From assembly GCA_030737875.1 (NCBI GenBank), contig CM060922.1:303109456-303173455 (forward strand): a stretch of 64,000 nucleotides of DNA, in the 5' to 3' direction. Of the stretch, positions 35,247 through 47,800 are shown in pieces. The position numbers were made by a program, and so were the translations under genes. Below the pieces are notes generated by a model, which was not told the origin of the DNA, made no database searches, and saw nothing but the letters and a program-made list of their open reading frames with translations. Numbering within the stretch: the stretch's first letter is position 1; each line of letters opens with the position of its first letter. The stretch is from Allium sativum. Taxonomy: Eukaryota; Streptophyta; Magnoliopsida; Asparagales; Amaryllidaceae.

Positions 35247-36650
35247 CGTTGGAGAATGGAGTTTTGATGACAACAACCTTATTTCAATATTAATTGATTA
35301 TAAAATGTATATTAACAACTCTATCTAGAATATATATATATATATATATAAATATATGCAGGATTTGTATACAGGAATTAATACTGAAGACTGTACAGTT
35401 GTATAGTTTTAGAGATTTAAGAGATTCAGAATTCAGAGAAGATTCAAGACTTATGGGTAATTAAGAAATCAAGAGTTCAAGATAAATATAGTAGTAGAGT
35501 CTAGTTTATGTAAGACTCTGAATAGCACTCCAAGTTCAAATTCAAATTCTATTTTTCAAATTCTGATTTTCAAAATTCAAACTTATTTTCAAATTCTATT
35601 AAAACTCTAATTAAGTTTTTCTATTTTAATTTTGATTTTAAACTTTAGTTTTAAAGATTATAAGTTTTCATATATTTATATATGAATATACTTTTATACT
35701 TAAATATCTATATAGTTTTAAACTTTATAATTTTATAAATATGTTCATATAATTTATACTTATGATTTCATATAATTTTCTACTTTATAATACTTATACC
35801 ACTATATTTTAATTCAAAAATATCCAGAGTTATATATATATATATATATATTAAAACACTTGAAAATTACTCAAACTTCAAATTTTGAATAACATATGTT
35901 GACATACATATGTTGGCATGTCGACATATAACTGTCATATTTTCAATTTTGAAAGGAAGTGTCTTTTCACCATTTGTAACGTTCCAGAAGTGTTGCAACC
36001 TTTCAAATCTTATAAATAAGGGATGATTTCAATTTTTTATTTATTCTTCTACTCTATCTTCATCCCTTTTCATTCCTCCATTAGTATTTCATATTTTTAT
36101 GATTTCTACACTTATACTCTGCCGATTTCTATTCTAAATATATAAAACTTCTTCTTTTCTCACTCTCTACTCATTACTATCTGAATTGAAGCGTTATAGG
36201 GTTGTTGTAATCATTTGGGATTGTTTTGGAATAGTTTTGGAAATGGTGTGTTCCTTGTAGCCGTGAAATCAAGCAAGGAGACAGTGTTAACCTTATAGTC
36301 GGGGAAACCAATGGTGGTGGAAACGGTGGTAACCTTGTAGCCGTGAAATCAAGAGTGTTGTACTTGGATATTGATGTAGCAATAAAATTCTGCGCAATCC
36401 AACGTTGCATGGGACTGGATGTAGAAGTAATCTGAACTAGTATAAAATCTGGTGTGTTCTTTCCTTTTATGCATTTTATTTTTGTTTATCTTTGTTTTGT
36501 GTTTAATTATGTATCTATGATTATCTCTGTGGTGTGTGATTCATATAGTAGATCATATTAGTTTTAGATTTTCTTAAATTACCTGAAAACACTATTCACC
36601 CCCCTCTATTTTTAGTTTTGCCTTAACGATCCATTCCGCATTCCCTAACA
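35247..36650 (+). repeat. 5' LTR of the SIRE-like element
   Basis: 1404 bp. It has TA runs near 35329 and 35834 and a palindromic motif region at 35892-35931. The right end is fixed by the PBS. Confidence 0.93.
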
Positions 36651-36652
36651 AT

Positions 36653-36664
36653 TGGTATTAGAGC
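36653..36664 (+). promoter_or_regulatory. primer-binding site (tRNA-Met type)
   Basis: TGGTATTAGAGC lies two bases after the LTR, one base off the standard copia PBS. Confidence 0.9.
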
Positions 36665-36709
36665 AAGTTTTTTCAAAAAGTTCATAATCTGATTTTTGAA
36701 AATTTTTAA

Positions 36710-37060
36710 ATGGCAAATTTTGAAATAACTGTTAACACTAGTGTCAATTAATGCATTGCATCAATATTGAAAGAGTCTGCATATAATCATGTTCAAAATT
36801 CAAGTGATCTACTGAAATGTTGTCCAATAGCGGAAAATATGTGTTATATGGCTATTGAACATTCAAAAATTGAAAGGATGGGTGAAGTAGCTGTTGAAAA
36901 TTTGAAATGGTGTGTTACATGGCTATTAAGAATTCAAATCTTGGCAATCAAATAGTGGGAATCAAAAAGGACAAATGGATACTAGATAGTGGATATTCGA
37001 GACATATGACAGGAAATCGAGAAGTACTAAATAATCTAGTCTATGAAGATGGTGAACTTC
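36710..37060 (+). pseudogene. gag stub and protease remnant of the SIRE-like element
   Basis: The gag start (MANFEITVNTSVN then stop) is at about 36710. Only some 240 bp of gag remain. The protease motif WILDSGYSRHMTG lies at about 36977-37015 and its frame ends in a stop near 37073. The continuing Asn/Ile-rich sequence is in the next frame, so there is a frameshift near 37045. Confidence 0.8.
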
Positions 37061-38076
37061 GAAGACAACTCTAAAGGATATATTATTGGCATCGGCAATG
37101 TCGGTAATTCTAAAACTCCTACTATTTCTGATGTTTTATTATTTAGGAATTTAAAACACAATGTACTAAGTATATGTCAACTTTGCGATAAGGGCTATAA
37201 AATAAAGTTTGAAAATGATAAGTGCTTTATAAAAAATAGGAATTCAAAAGTAATATTCAAAGGAGATAGAAAGAAAAATATCTATATATTAAGTATGAAA
37301 ATTTCCAACGATAATCTATGTGCTGTGGCTAATGTAAGTGACCCTTGGATCTGGCATAAGAGATTCGGTCGTATAAATTTCAAACACATTTCTATGATTT
37401 CGAAATTAGATTCAATTAGGGGAATGCCCAAAATGAAATTTAAAGTTAATAATCTATGCGACGCTTGTCAGTTCATAAAACTAAAAGGAAGTTCGTTCAA
37501 ATCAAAAGAGGAAATTACAACCCCAAAACCATTAGAGTTAATTCACATGGATTTATTTGGACCATCTCAAACCCAATCAATAAACCATAATAGATATGTT
37601 TACGTAATAGTCGACGATTTTTCTAGATTTACTTGGGCTTTGTTTTTTAAAAATATAAGTGATGCTTTTGATCAATTTAAAACTTTTGCTAAAAGAATTC
37701 AAAACTTACTGTCTCTAAAAATCCAAACAATACGTAGTGACCATGACGGAGAATTCAAAAATGAAAATTTTGAAAAAATTTGTAATAAAAAAGGAATAAC
37801 CCATATTCTATCCCTAGAACCCCTCAACTAAATAGAGTTGTTAAACGTAAAAATAGAACGATACAAGAGTGTGCGAGAACTATGTTATCTGGTAGTAATT
37901 CACTAAGAAATTTTTGGGCTGAGGCAGTTGCAACAGCTTGTTATATTTTAAATAGGATTTCAATTAGACCCTTAACTCATAAAATACCATATAGACTCTT
38001 ATACAATAAGAAACCAAAAGTATCATATTTTAATTTTTTTGGAAGTAAATGTTTTATACTTAATACTGAAATTTAG
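37043..38076 (+). pseudogene. integrase of the SIRE-like element, two frames
   Basis: The first part (to 37831) has the zinc-binding region (WIWHKRFGRINFKH; LCDACQFIKLKGSSF) and the core with HMDLFGP (first Asp), VIVDDFSRFTWALF and RSDHDGEF (second Asp). A frameshift near 37830 precedes the third acidic region: the usual ERKNRT reads KRKNRT. The segment NFWAEAVATACYILNR (about 37908-37955) and the FFGSKCF region follow to 38076. Two DDE residues are kept here, but the frame is broken. Confidence 0.88.
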
Positions 38077-38439
38077 ATAGATTTGACTCGAAATCCGATA
38101 AAGGAATATTTATTGGATATTCAGAATGAAGTAAGGCATGTAGAGTTTTTAACTCAAGAACCAGTACTATAGAAGCAACCTTAAACTTATCCTTTGACAA
38201 AAATTATAAAAGTATAACACAACACAATGAAGATGAATGTGAAAATGAAGTTAATGAAATAAATCATGAAGATAGTCTACCAAATAATCGAATTAGATTA
38301 CTAAGAGACCACCCTGTAGAAAATATTTTAGGAGATATTGAATCCGTTGTTAGGACTCGTAATGAATTAAATAATATGATTAATTTAACATTTATTTCAA
38401 CTATTGAACCTAAGAATCCAAAGGAAGCATCATCTGATG

Positions 38440-39660
38440 ATTAATGGATCCTTGCCATGCAAGAAGAACTGAATCAGTTTACTAGGGATGATGTATAGGA
38501 ACTTGTTCCTAGACCAGAGGATATACTATAATAGGAACTAAATGGGTGTATAAAAATTAAATGAATGAACACGGTGAGGTAGTAAGAAATAAGGCATGAT
38601 TAGTAGCGCAAAGTTATACTCAAGAAGAAGGAATAGATTACGATAAAACATTTACCCACATAGCTAGATTAGAAGCAATTAGGATATTACTAGCCTTTGC
38701 AAACCATAATAATTTCAAATTATATCAAATGGATGTAAAAAGTGCTTTTTTAAACGGATTTGTTAAAGAAGACGTATATGTAGAGCAACCACCTCTTTTT
38801 GAAAACAGAAAGTCACCAAATCACGTATATAAGTTAAAGAAAGCATTATATGGATTAAAATAGGATCCTAGGGCTTGGTATGATAGATTAATAAATTACT
38901 TATTACAATCCAACTTTGAAATTGGAAAACTAGATAACACCTTGTTTATTAAAAGGAATAATAAGGATATACAATTAGTACAAATATATGTTAATGATAT
39001 AATTTTTGGATCAGCAAATAATAAGATGAATATTTTTTTATAGATATTATGACCCAAGAATTTGAGATGACTCATATGGGAGAACTAACATTCTTCTTAG
39101 GCTTAAAAATTCGTCAATTAAAGAATGGAATATTTATTAATCAAGAAAAGTACGCAAGAGATTTAATTAATAAATATAATTTTACAACAACTAATAGGAG
39201 ACCAAAACCAATGGAAACTAATATAGCATTAAGTAAAGATGATACATCAAAAGACATTGATCAAAAATTATATAGAGGAATGATAGGATCGCTATTATAT
39301 ATAACCGCTAGTAGACCAGATATAATGCACAGTGTATGTCTCTGTTCAAGATATCAATCACAACCTAAGGAAACACATTTAAAAGCCATAAAACATATTC
39401 TAAGATATGTAAAACATACATCAGACTTTGGATTATTTTATCCCAAGGATGGTTCATTCGACTTAGTTTCTTATTGTGACGCTGATTATGCGGGATGTAA
39501 ATCCGATCTTCAAAGTACTAGTGGAACATGTCATTTCTTAGGGCATTCACTAGTCTCGTGGTTTAGTAAAAAGAAAAATACTGTATCTTTGTCAACAACT
39601 GAAGCAGAATATATCTCTGCTACTTTGGCTTGTTCACAAATACATGTATACAACAAACTC
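38440..39660 (+). pseudogene. reverse transcriptase and RNase H of the SIRE-like element
   Basis: RT motifs, with several stops: GIDYDKTFTHIARLEAIR, QMDVKSAFLNGFVKEDVYVE, then LYGLK-stop-DPRAWYDRL. The catalytic box reads YVNDI, so the first Asp of YVDD is Asn. From 39049 a 204-codon open frame holds the end of RT (GELTFFLGLKIRQ), the linker (GSLLYITASRPDI) and most of RNase H (YCDADYAGC; VSLSTTEAEYISA). RNase H then breaks by a frameshift at about 39660; the remainder (YCDNTSAINI; MFTKFRRELGIC) extends to about 39930. Confidence 0.92.
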
Positions 39661-40159
39661 TAAATGATTTTGGATTAACAATAAAGAAATCACCAATATA
39701 CTGCGATAATACGAGCGCTATAAATATATAAATCCAGCTTATCACTAAGAACTAAACATATCAATATACGACATCATTTTCTAAATGATAATGTAAGTAA
39801 AGAGAAAATTTCACTTGAATTTATAGAAATAGATAAACAAATTGCAGATATATTAACAAACCATTAAACAAAGCAATGTTTACTAAATTTAGAAGAGAAT
39901 TAGGTATTTGTTCGTTAAGTGAATTAGAATAATTAAATATACTAATATATATAAGAATAACATTAAAAATCAGTAAAATAAAATAAATAAAACAAGTATG
40001 TCGACATACATATGTCACTATGTCGACATATAACCACCAAATTTTAAAAATTAATTCCCACCAAAAGTTAGTTATAATAACCATTTAAACTCTCCACTTC
40101 GAATTTTCTTATCCGTTCTCTTATTTCACTTCTGTAAAAATTCTAAACCAAAATAAATA

Positions 40160-40820
40160 ATGACCTCCGCCAATTATAACACCCAAATTAATACCAAATC
40201 GTCCGATGTACCATCCGAAGGTCCTTTCCAACGTTCTACCCTATCTTGTGTAATTAAACAGGAAGAGAAAATGGAATATACTCTTCAAATGCTTGCTGAG
40301 ATTTAGTGCTCCAAATATGGATAAGTCAAGAGCAAAATAGACAAGGAAAGATGATGAGGAACCTTCATAAATTTGTAACTGATAATCAAGCGAAACCAAT
40401 CATCATCAAATGATAATCAAGCAATGAATGAAGAAGAGGAACCGGAAGAGGAGGAGGAAGAAATGATGGAAGAAGAGGAACCAGAGGAGATACAACAAGA
40501 AGTCACAGATGAGGATGATCAAGTTATATGCGTGGGCGAGTCTTGTTCGATCAACATGAAAATATCGTTGAACGAAATGGGGATTTCTGTCTCCATTACC
40601 CAAATTGTCCAACCCATAAGTCTCATATCATTAAGAACAAATAGAATTTTCATTTCTTTACGTTTATTCGATGTACTACGTAAATCGTGTGTATTGCTTG
40701 TATTGAAAACAATGTTTAATATGATGTTTGCTTTATCTTTCATATGTTTTTCATTAGTTTGTTATATAAGCAAAAATTTAGGGGGGTTCATATACATTAA
40801 GTATTTTGATCACAAGTTAT

Positions 40821-40864
<44 letters not shown>

Positions 40865-40900
40865 CTTAGTATTTTATGCTAGTATGATTATATACATATT
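40160..40900 (+). other. post-pol region of the SIRE-like element
   Basis: SIRE-type elements often carry an extra (env-like) ORF here. What is seen is a short broken frame from 40160 (MTSANYNTQINTKSSDVPSE) and a 152-codon frame from 40424. The latter has a Glu-rich start and a hydrophobic stretch (LLVLKTMFNMMFALSFICFS). I do not claim this is an envelope-like protein; composition could arise by chance. A (CA)n(TA)n tract lies at 40820-40862. Confidence 0.4.
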
Positions 40901-41156
40901 ATATATATATATATATAAATTTAGGACTCAGGAGGAGCACTTTACTTTAGTATAGGAGTATTTAGAAAGTTATAGGATTTATGGGGAGTATTTTTAAAAT
41001 TTCTTTTTGATAATGCCAAAGGGGAAGAAATTATAAAATATAGACTTAGTTTAAGTAGAGTATATAAGATTCATATTGACAGGGGTGTATTAAAAGGATC
41101 AGCATCAACAAATACGAACAGGTATGAATATTTTATAAACTAAGATTGTCATCATC

Positions 41157-41168
41157 AAAAGGGGGGAT
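41157..41168 (+). promoter_or_regulatory. polypurine tract of the SIRE-like element
   Basis: AAAAGGGGGGAT directly before the 3' LTR. Confidence 0.9.
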
Positions 41169-41778
41169 TGTTGGAGAATGGAGTTTTGATGGAAACAACC
41201 TTATTTCAATATTAATTGATTATAAAAATATACTAACATCTCTATCTAGAATATATATATATATGTATGTAGCATTTGTATACAGGAATTAATACTGAAG
41301 ACTGTACAGTTTTAGAGTATTAGAGATTCAAGAGATTCAGAATTCAGAGAAGATTCAAGACTTATGAGTAATCAAGAAATCAAGAGTTCAAGATAAATAT
41401 AGTAATAGAGTCTAGTTTATGTAAGACTCTGAATAGCACTCCAGGTTCAAATTCAAATTCTGATTTTCAAATTTCAAATTCTGATTTTCAAATTTCAAAT
41501 TCTGATTTTCAAATTTCAAATTTCAAATTCTATTTTCAAATTCTATTCAAAATCTAATTAAGTTTTTCTATTTTAATTTTGATTTTAAACTTGAGTATTA
41601 AAGATTATAAGTTTATATATAATTATATAGTTATATACTTTTATACTTAAATATCTATATAGTTTTAAACTTTATAATTTTATAAATATGTTCATATAAT
41701 TTTTACTTATGATTTCATATGATTTTCTACTTTATAATACTTATTTATATCACTATATTTTAATTCAAGAATTTCCAG

Positions 41779-41816
<38 letters not shown>

Positions 41817-42627
41817 AAACACTTAAAAATTACTCAAATTTTGAATTTTGAATAACATATGTCGACATACATATGTTGGCATGTCGACATATAATTGTCA
41901 TATTTTCAGTTTTGAAAGGAAGTGTCTTTTCACCATTTGTAGCATTCCAAAAGCGTTGCAACCTTTCAAATCTTGTAAATAGGGGTTGATTTTGAATTTT
42001 TTTTATTTATTCTTCTTCTCTATCTTCATCCCTTTTCAGGTCTCCATTATTATTTCATATTTTTATGATTTCTACACTTATACTCTGCCGATTTCTATTC
42101 TAAATATATAAAACTTCTTCTCTTCTCACTCTATACTCATTACTCTCTGAATCGAAGTGCTATTGAAGAGTTATAGGGCTGCTGTAATCATTTGGGAATG
42201 TTTTGGGATAGTTTTGGAAACGGTATGTTCCTTGTAGCTGTGAAATTAAGGAAGGAAACGGTGTTAACCTTGTGGCCGGGGAAATCAAGGGTGGTGGAAA
42301 CGGTGGTAACCTTGTAGCCGTGAAATCAAGGATGTTGTACTTGGATATTGATATAGTAATAAAAGTCTGTGCAATCCAGCGTTGCGTGGGACTGGACGTA
42401 GGAGTAATCCGAACTAGTATAAAATCTGGTATGTTCTTTCCTTTTTTGCATTTATTTTTGTTTATCTTTGTGTTTGTGTTTGATTCTGTGTCTATGATTA
42501 TCTATAGGGTGTGTGATTCATATAGTGGATCGTATTAGTTTTGGATTTTCTTAAATTCCTTGAAAACACTATTCACCCTCCCTCTAGTGTTAGTTTTGCC
42601 TTAACAATCCATTTGCATTCCCTAACA
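41169..42627 (+). repeat. 3' LTR of the SIRE-like element
   Basis: 1459 bp, 55 bp longer than the 5' copy. Part of the excess is a GATTTTCAAATTTCAAATTCT array at about 41455-41545. Confidence 0.93.
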
Positions 42628-44299
42628 ACTCCTTTCTATGTCCCTCCATTAAAGATCTAACCTTGGAATCGAATGAAACCTTCTCCTCCTCAAGTGTCGC
42701 AACTTCCGAAGGAAAGGGAGTAGTCGCTCCCGGGAAAGATTATCATTTCTTGGTAATATAAAAACTAAAACAAAGTCAATGTTTGCAAAAGAAAATAAGT
42801 TCATATAGAGAAGGATTAGAAAGAAGCAAAACTATACTGATAGTTGTTGTTTGATAAGAAGTTGTTAAAACTTAACCAAATCCAAAGGTGCGCGAGGCAA
42901 TGACACGAAGGCAGTGTCGTCAGAAGAAAGAGCAAGATTCACAAGTTTGTCAAAGCCTTGAACCTGCGAAAGTAACTTTAGAGGGCGTGTACATTGAGAA
43001 AAAGGAAGAGGAATCGATTTATGCTTTATTTACGTGGAGCTCTCAAAGGGCTAAACATCAAAGGACTACCTATAAAATCACCTCCCAAAGTCACTACCTG
43101 AGAGGAATTAACATCAGAAATAGTCTCGACAACAGAGGTAGTAGTTCTAGGAGTCTGCTGGATCAACTGCCTAGTGATTTCTATAGCCATGTCTTCGCAA
43201 AAAGTGGGAAGGGTGGAAATATAACCGTTATGTCTCTTAGGAGCTGAATCATCGACATAGGAGGTAAGCCTCTTTTTAGATGCATCTGCGGATTTAGCTA
43301 GAGCAGCTATGATAGGCATCTCTCCAGAAGCTTGAAAAGCTGTTTAAAGCATTTATAGTCAGAAAGCAAGAATTAAGCAAACTATAACATGAAAACAAAA
43401 TTTGGATCGCTCCAGCAGAACAATCTTGTGTCAAATACCTAGAAACAAAGGAGTTCGAAGGGTAAAAATGTCAGAGCCTAAGGATAAGTGTTTAGCATTA
43501 AGGAAATGGAGGGGTAGTCTCCCCAAAATATTTTTCTTGAAAGAAAGAAGGGAATACTTATGAAGATTGTCCAAGGTCGACAGGATTGACCTCCGTCCCA
43601 GTTCTTCAGTTTCCTTACAAATAACATCAATAATTTGAGTTTCCTCTTTCCTTAAACTTTTCCTCTTAGAGGTAAGAGGTGAAAAAAATCAGACAAAACA
43701 TGAAGATGATATAGTGATTCTAGAGAAATGGAAATCTAACCTGGATCAACAGAAGTGCCGAAAATACCAATGGGGCACCTAATATAGAAAAATTGATTCT
43801 CCTAATCTTTTGACCTATTAATGCTATCACTGATTAACTTTCTTGTAGGATTCACGCGAAAAATAGACAAATCCGGGCATTTGGACAAACACAGCAAATA
43901 ATGGAGAAGGTTGGTGCTAAGGGAAGATTTTCCCGATTCAAGCGCTAAAACCTTAAGGCAAAGAAGGAAAGTGTAGATGTTCCAGGACAGTTGAATAGGA
44001 AAAATTCCCAAGCGACGCAAAAATTTCGATATAAAGTTAGGAAAAGGGATGAACCTCCATGCCAAATGTAAACAACTGTATATGCGAAGAATCCCTCGGG
44101 CAGATCCTGAATGATATCTTGATCAAAAGCAGGGATGACCTCAACTTCAGTCATACCAAAGCTCCTAAGAATGGTACCCACTTTGTCTTGAGTAGTAATA
44201 AGGGAGTGCTGGAAAGCAGCTTCTTTCTTAGGACGAGGTGCATCAAAACCACTCGACCTTGCCTTACCAATGTTCTGTTCCTCAGACATGATGCTGCCA

Positions 44300-44832
44300 G
44301 ATGATATTATTCCATAACATACATTAACACTATATCTTTACATGAAATACCGCATGACATTCATAATTCTATAACTAACATGAAGTCTTGCTAACATTAA
44401 AACTTGGAGTGTTGAAATGCCACATGTATCGTTAAGATTAGTGTTCCAATGAAGTTCATAAGATAAAAACACTTTAAGTATTTGATGATGATCTAGTTGA
44501 TTCTGTGCAGTTAAAGCGCTTAGCGGTTCTATAGCGGTGGAGGTGCAGAAAGGTATACGGGGATAAAGCGGGGAAATAGAAGGGATATAGCGGAGGCACA
44601 AAAATGCTCATTAGATGTAAAACTAAATATTTTAAAATTAATTAATTGTCATTCTCACACTATATGTGTAGAAAAAAAATCAATATTAACTAATCATATG
44701 TAACAAAATTAAACAATATCATGGTTATGTACATTAGATATATTGGCTAAAATAGATTTCTACAATATACTGGGAACTTCCTCCTTAAATTTAGTTCTTT
44801 AGACTAACTTTATCGAATTTATCAAAAAGAGA
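44300..44832. other. spacer between the Tat-like derivative and the Tekay-like element
   Basis: No gene. It holds an AGCGG/ATAGCGG-rich cluster at about 44510-44600. The 5 bp before the next LTR (AGAGA, 44828-44832) is the candidate left TSD. Confidence 0.5.
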
Positions 44833-47800
44833 TGTAACAACCCAACTTTCGAACACATCGGCAGTTGTGTCATTAAAAAGAATAAGAATAGATAGAAGAT
44901 AAAATCATAGAAAACATTGGAATCTCACGGCGGAATTTTCACAAAAGATGATACTTCATAATATTACACATTGGAATATATTACATCAGAGCATCATATC
45001 TCTTGTGATACAAGCCATTCACAGTACATCTTTAATTATACATATCATAGATGACCAAACTTGCAGACTTAATTATACGGTCGTCAAGATAAGTAGATCA
45101 ACACACAGAAAGTCTCCATCTAGCTTCTCAACTGTTATCCAATCCTGATTCACCTGTCTATTCATAACAAGTGCTATGAATACCCAAGAGTTTAAGGGAA
45201 ACACAGAAAAATAAACTCCGGGTCAGTCAGGGGACTGGTATGAGTAAACAGTTTAAAACAAATAAAAATATCTCATAAGACCACCCGTAAATACGGAATG
45301 GGTTTTTACCTTATGAGGTCAAAACACTTTGTATACTTGAAAACAGATATTATGATAGTGTCCAGGTGTTTCACAAATAATTTAGAATCTAGAAGAATGC
45401 TTGCATCTCACATTCTCCTATATAGTATACAAATAAAAACCGCTTGGCGCTTATGGAAATTGGATTTCCAACTATGACAAGGTAAGGGACCACCTTCCGA
45501 TGATGTATCTCTAGAGGCGAATACACCTGGGTTCAAAAAGAACGTCTTGCAACCCGGCCCACACATGACCGACCACTCATTTCTCTTGAGTGTATCGAAT
45601 GTATATCACCAACGGTTGGGAGCTACCCACCGTCTTCTCGAAAAGGGACAATATTGAAATAGATTAAAGAAGCAAATAAGATTTTCTCTAGATAGGTGAT
45701 TATACACCCTAATGGGAGCGACCCACATAGCCATGCTGCCTGCCCGATTTTTGTCATTTCCTGGGTGTGAGGCTTGAGGCTAGACTTACCTTTCCATCAT
45801 CACTGTTTAATTTATTTGAATGCCACATCTTCAAATCCATCATAGATCACTAATTGATTTCCACAAAAATACTCTGGTTGTCAGGCTAAAGAAGTTTCCC
45901 TTCTGTGCCAGCAATAGGTACGTTTGAAGAAAATAACGTTCGTGATTCTTTTGGAAACACTCTGTCAGACATTCGTCCATACAAGTTGTCCTATGACTGG
46001 ACAAACCGAAGGCACTATTCAAAAATAGTCCTTGTATCTCGCCGTCTTTAATTTAGAAATCTCTGACATACGGCGTGTTATCAAATCAAAGTGGGATGTT
46101 AATTCCGACCTCTTTGAAATGACTAACGAACATTTTACTTTTTAAATTATAAATCTAACAAGGTTATAATCTAATCTGCATATATAATCACAGTCAAACT
46201 AAACAGTATAAGATCATCTGGTCTCTATCTGGTTATTTTGATCTTCTTTTCAAAATGGCCAATTTTATGTGTGCATCACACACGGTTTTTCTTTCCATTT
46301 TATTCGTCACCTTAAAAATGAATACTTATTTTAAATTTCCTTTAGAAAAATATTTCTCATCATTATTACTTAATTTGAGCACTCATAAATGACTTAAATT
46401 ATGATTTAATCATTTATTTTACAACTTATACACTTGGTATTTTTCTCATCAAATTTTCCCTTTTTGATCCATCCTTCTTGATTTTCTTATTCTTCTTTCT
46501 ATATTGATAAAGCTCCTCCTTTTTATTTATTTATCAGTCTACACACGATTAAAACATTATTCACAGTTCTTGTTTTACAAAGTACAGAACTGTTCCTGAT
46601 CGGTTTCTTATATCAGGGATTTTAGATTTCAGTTTAAAACTGACAAATTCTAGCGTATGTGTTACATACGGTTTTTCTTTACCTTGTTTTGTTTTAAAAT
46701 TTTAAATATCTCATTAGAAGATACATTCTAATTTAAATTATAAAATAAATTTATAATTTAAAATAATTTCAGCTTTTGTGATGACTTCTGTCAAAACCAT
46801 ATCTGATTGTTTTATACTCGATCGACTTCTTTTGTTGATTTTTGAATATTAGAAAATCATTTCTAATTCTCATTATAAATTAAATTTATAATTTAATTTA
46901 AAGTACAACTTCTGTGTTTTAATTTCAGTTTTTGACGAAAACTGTATTTTTGATCCTGATCCACTTTCTTTAATCAATTGTCTCCCTACTACTTTTCTGT
47001 TGCGGTTATACGCTACTTTTTCCCTTCTCTGCTTTGTTCTGTTTCTTTCCACCTCTCTTTCCCTTTTTAATTCTCTTGTATATTTTTGTTTATTTCTTGT
47101 TTACTCTATTTATTTAAAATAACTTGGTTACATTCTGACGACGTTCAACTTTGTTTACAACAATCCATGCCTGATCCTCTGTTCATTCAGATTTCATTTT
47201 CGATATCAACGGTTCTTTCTTTTTATTCCCTTTTTGAATTATTTCTTTTATTATTACATTAGGATAGATACATCATATATATCCTAAATAGTTAATTTTA
47301 CCTTTAAGAAAATCTTTTATTTTCTAAAGTTCTATTCTCTTCCTAGAATTATTTTCTATGCTTTTATTTTCCTTTACTTTCTTTAACATTAGGATAGATA
47401 TATCATATATAACCTAAATAGTAAATTTTACCTTTAAGAAAATCTTTTATTTTCTAAAGTTCCTGTTCTCTTCCTAGAATTATTTTCTATGCTTTTATTT
47501 TCCTTTACTTTCTTTATTTCTATTTTCTTTTCTCTTCACTATTTCTTGTTTATTTTTATTTTATTTTCTATTTTATTTAAAGTTTGTTTTATTTAAACAA
47601 ACCCAGCCCGGTATACTTAAGCCTATTTTCCCTTTTGCAAAGTACCAAATTTCTATTGCCAATACTAGAATTTCCCTTCAAAAACTTGTGCCACAACTGT
47701 TTAAAACTCCAGATCCTTCTACCCAAACATTCCTCTTCTTTTGATTTTGCCAAGTACCAATTTTTTTTCTCCTACCAGGTGGTCGAGGTTTATAGTAAAA

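Larger units (their letters stand above)
35247..42627 (+). mobile_element. SIRE/Maximus-like Ty1/copia retrotransposon, 7.4 kb, inactive
   Basis: LTRs at 35247-36650 (1404 bp) and 41169-42627 (1459 bp) begin GTTGGAGAATGG (the first T is C in the 5' copy) and end CCCTAACA. The TSD is ACCCC (35242-35246) versus ACTCC (42628-42632), one mismatch. PBS, protease, integrase, RT and RNase H are all recognisable and in copia order, but frameshifted and stopped. Long LTRs, a post-pol spacer and the RT text suggest the SIRE/Maximus lineage; this is by recognition only. It inserted in the antisense ORF of the Tat-like element, whose coiled coil continues on both sides. Confidence 0.93.
34733..44289 (-). 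pseudogene. antisense ORF of the Tat-like element, split by the SIRE insertion
   Basis: Minus strand, from the N-terminus: 44289-43945 (MSEEQNIGKARSSGF; FAYTVVYIWHGGSS). A frameshift leads into about 44040-43802 (FLRRLGIFPIQLSWNIYTFLLCLKV in two parts), which resembles the 'putative gypsy type transposon' domain (Transposase_28). The next open part is 43319-43026 (KSADASKKRLTSYVDDSAPKR). Glu/Lys-rich coiled coil begins near 42720 and runs to the SIRE insertion at 42627. It resumes beyond the SIRE 5' LTR at about 35240 and ends at 34733 (QVLALQLFKQEVEDKKTEM). GT-AG-like gaps at about 43445-43340 and 42860-42750 could be introns. Frameshifts and the insertion make it a pseudogene. Confidence 0.6.
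30960..44620 (+). mobile_element. Tat/Retand-like Ty3/gypsy derivative, interrupted and truncated
   Basis: Features in order: an LTR right end near 31501 (TTAACA), an extended PBS (31505-31576), a gag-like start (31648-31872), minisatellite arrays (32430-33450) and an antisense ORF (34733-44289). A SIRE-like element (35247-42627) interrupts the antisense ORF. Pol is absent. No 3' LTR was found before the next element at 44833. The left limit is unknown and the start given is nominal. The LTR-PBS-gag order and an antisense ORF in the 3' part are the arrangement known from Tat-lineage elements; the lineage is an inference. Confidence 0.6.

Noticed and set aside
40424..40882. Envelope-like protein of the SIRE-like element
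   Set aside because: Only a Glu-rich start and one hydrophobic stretch are seen. The 3' end is a (CA)n(TA)n tract. Not enough to call.
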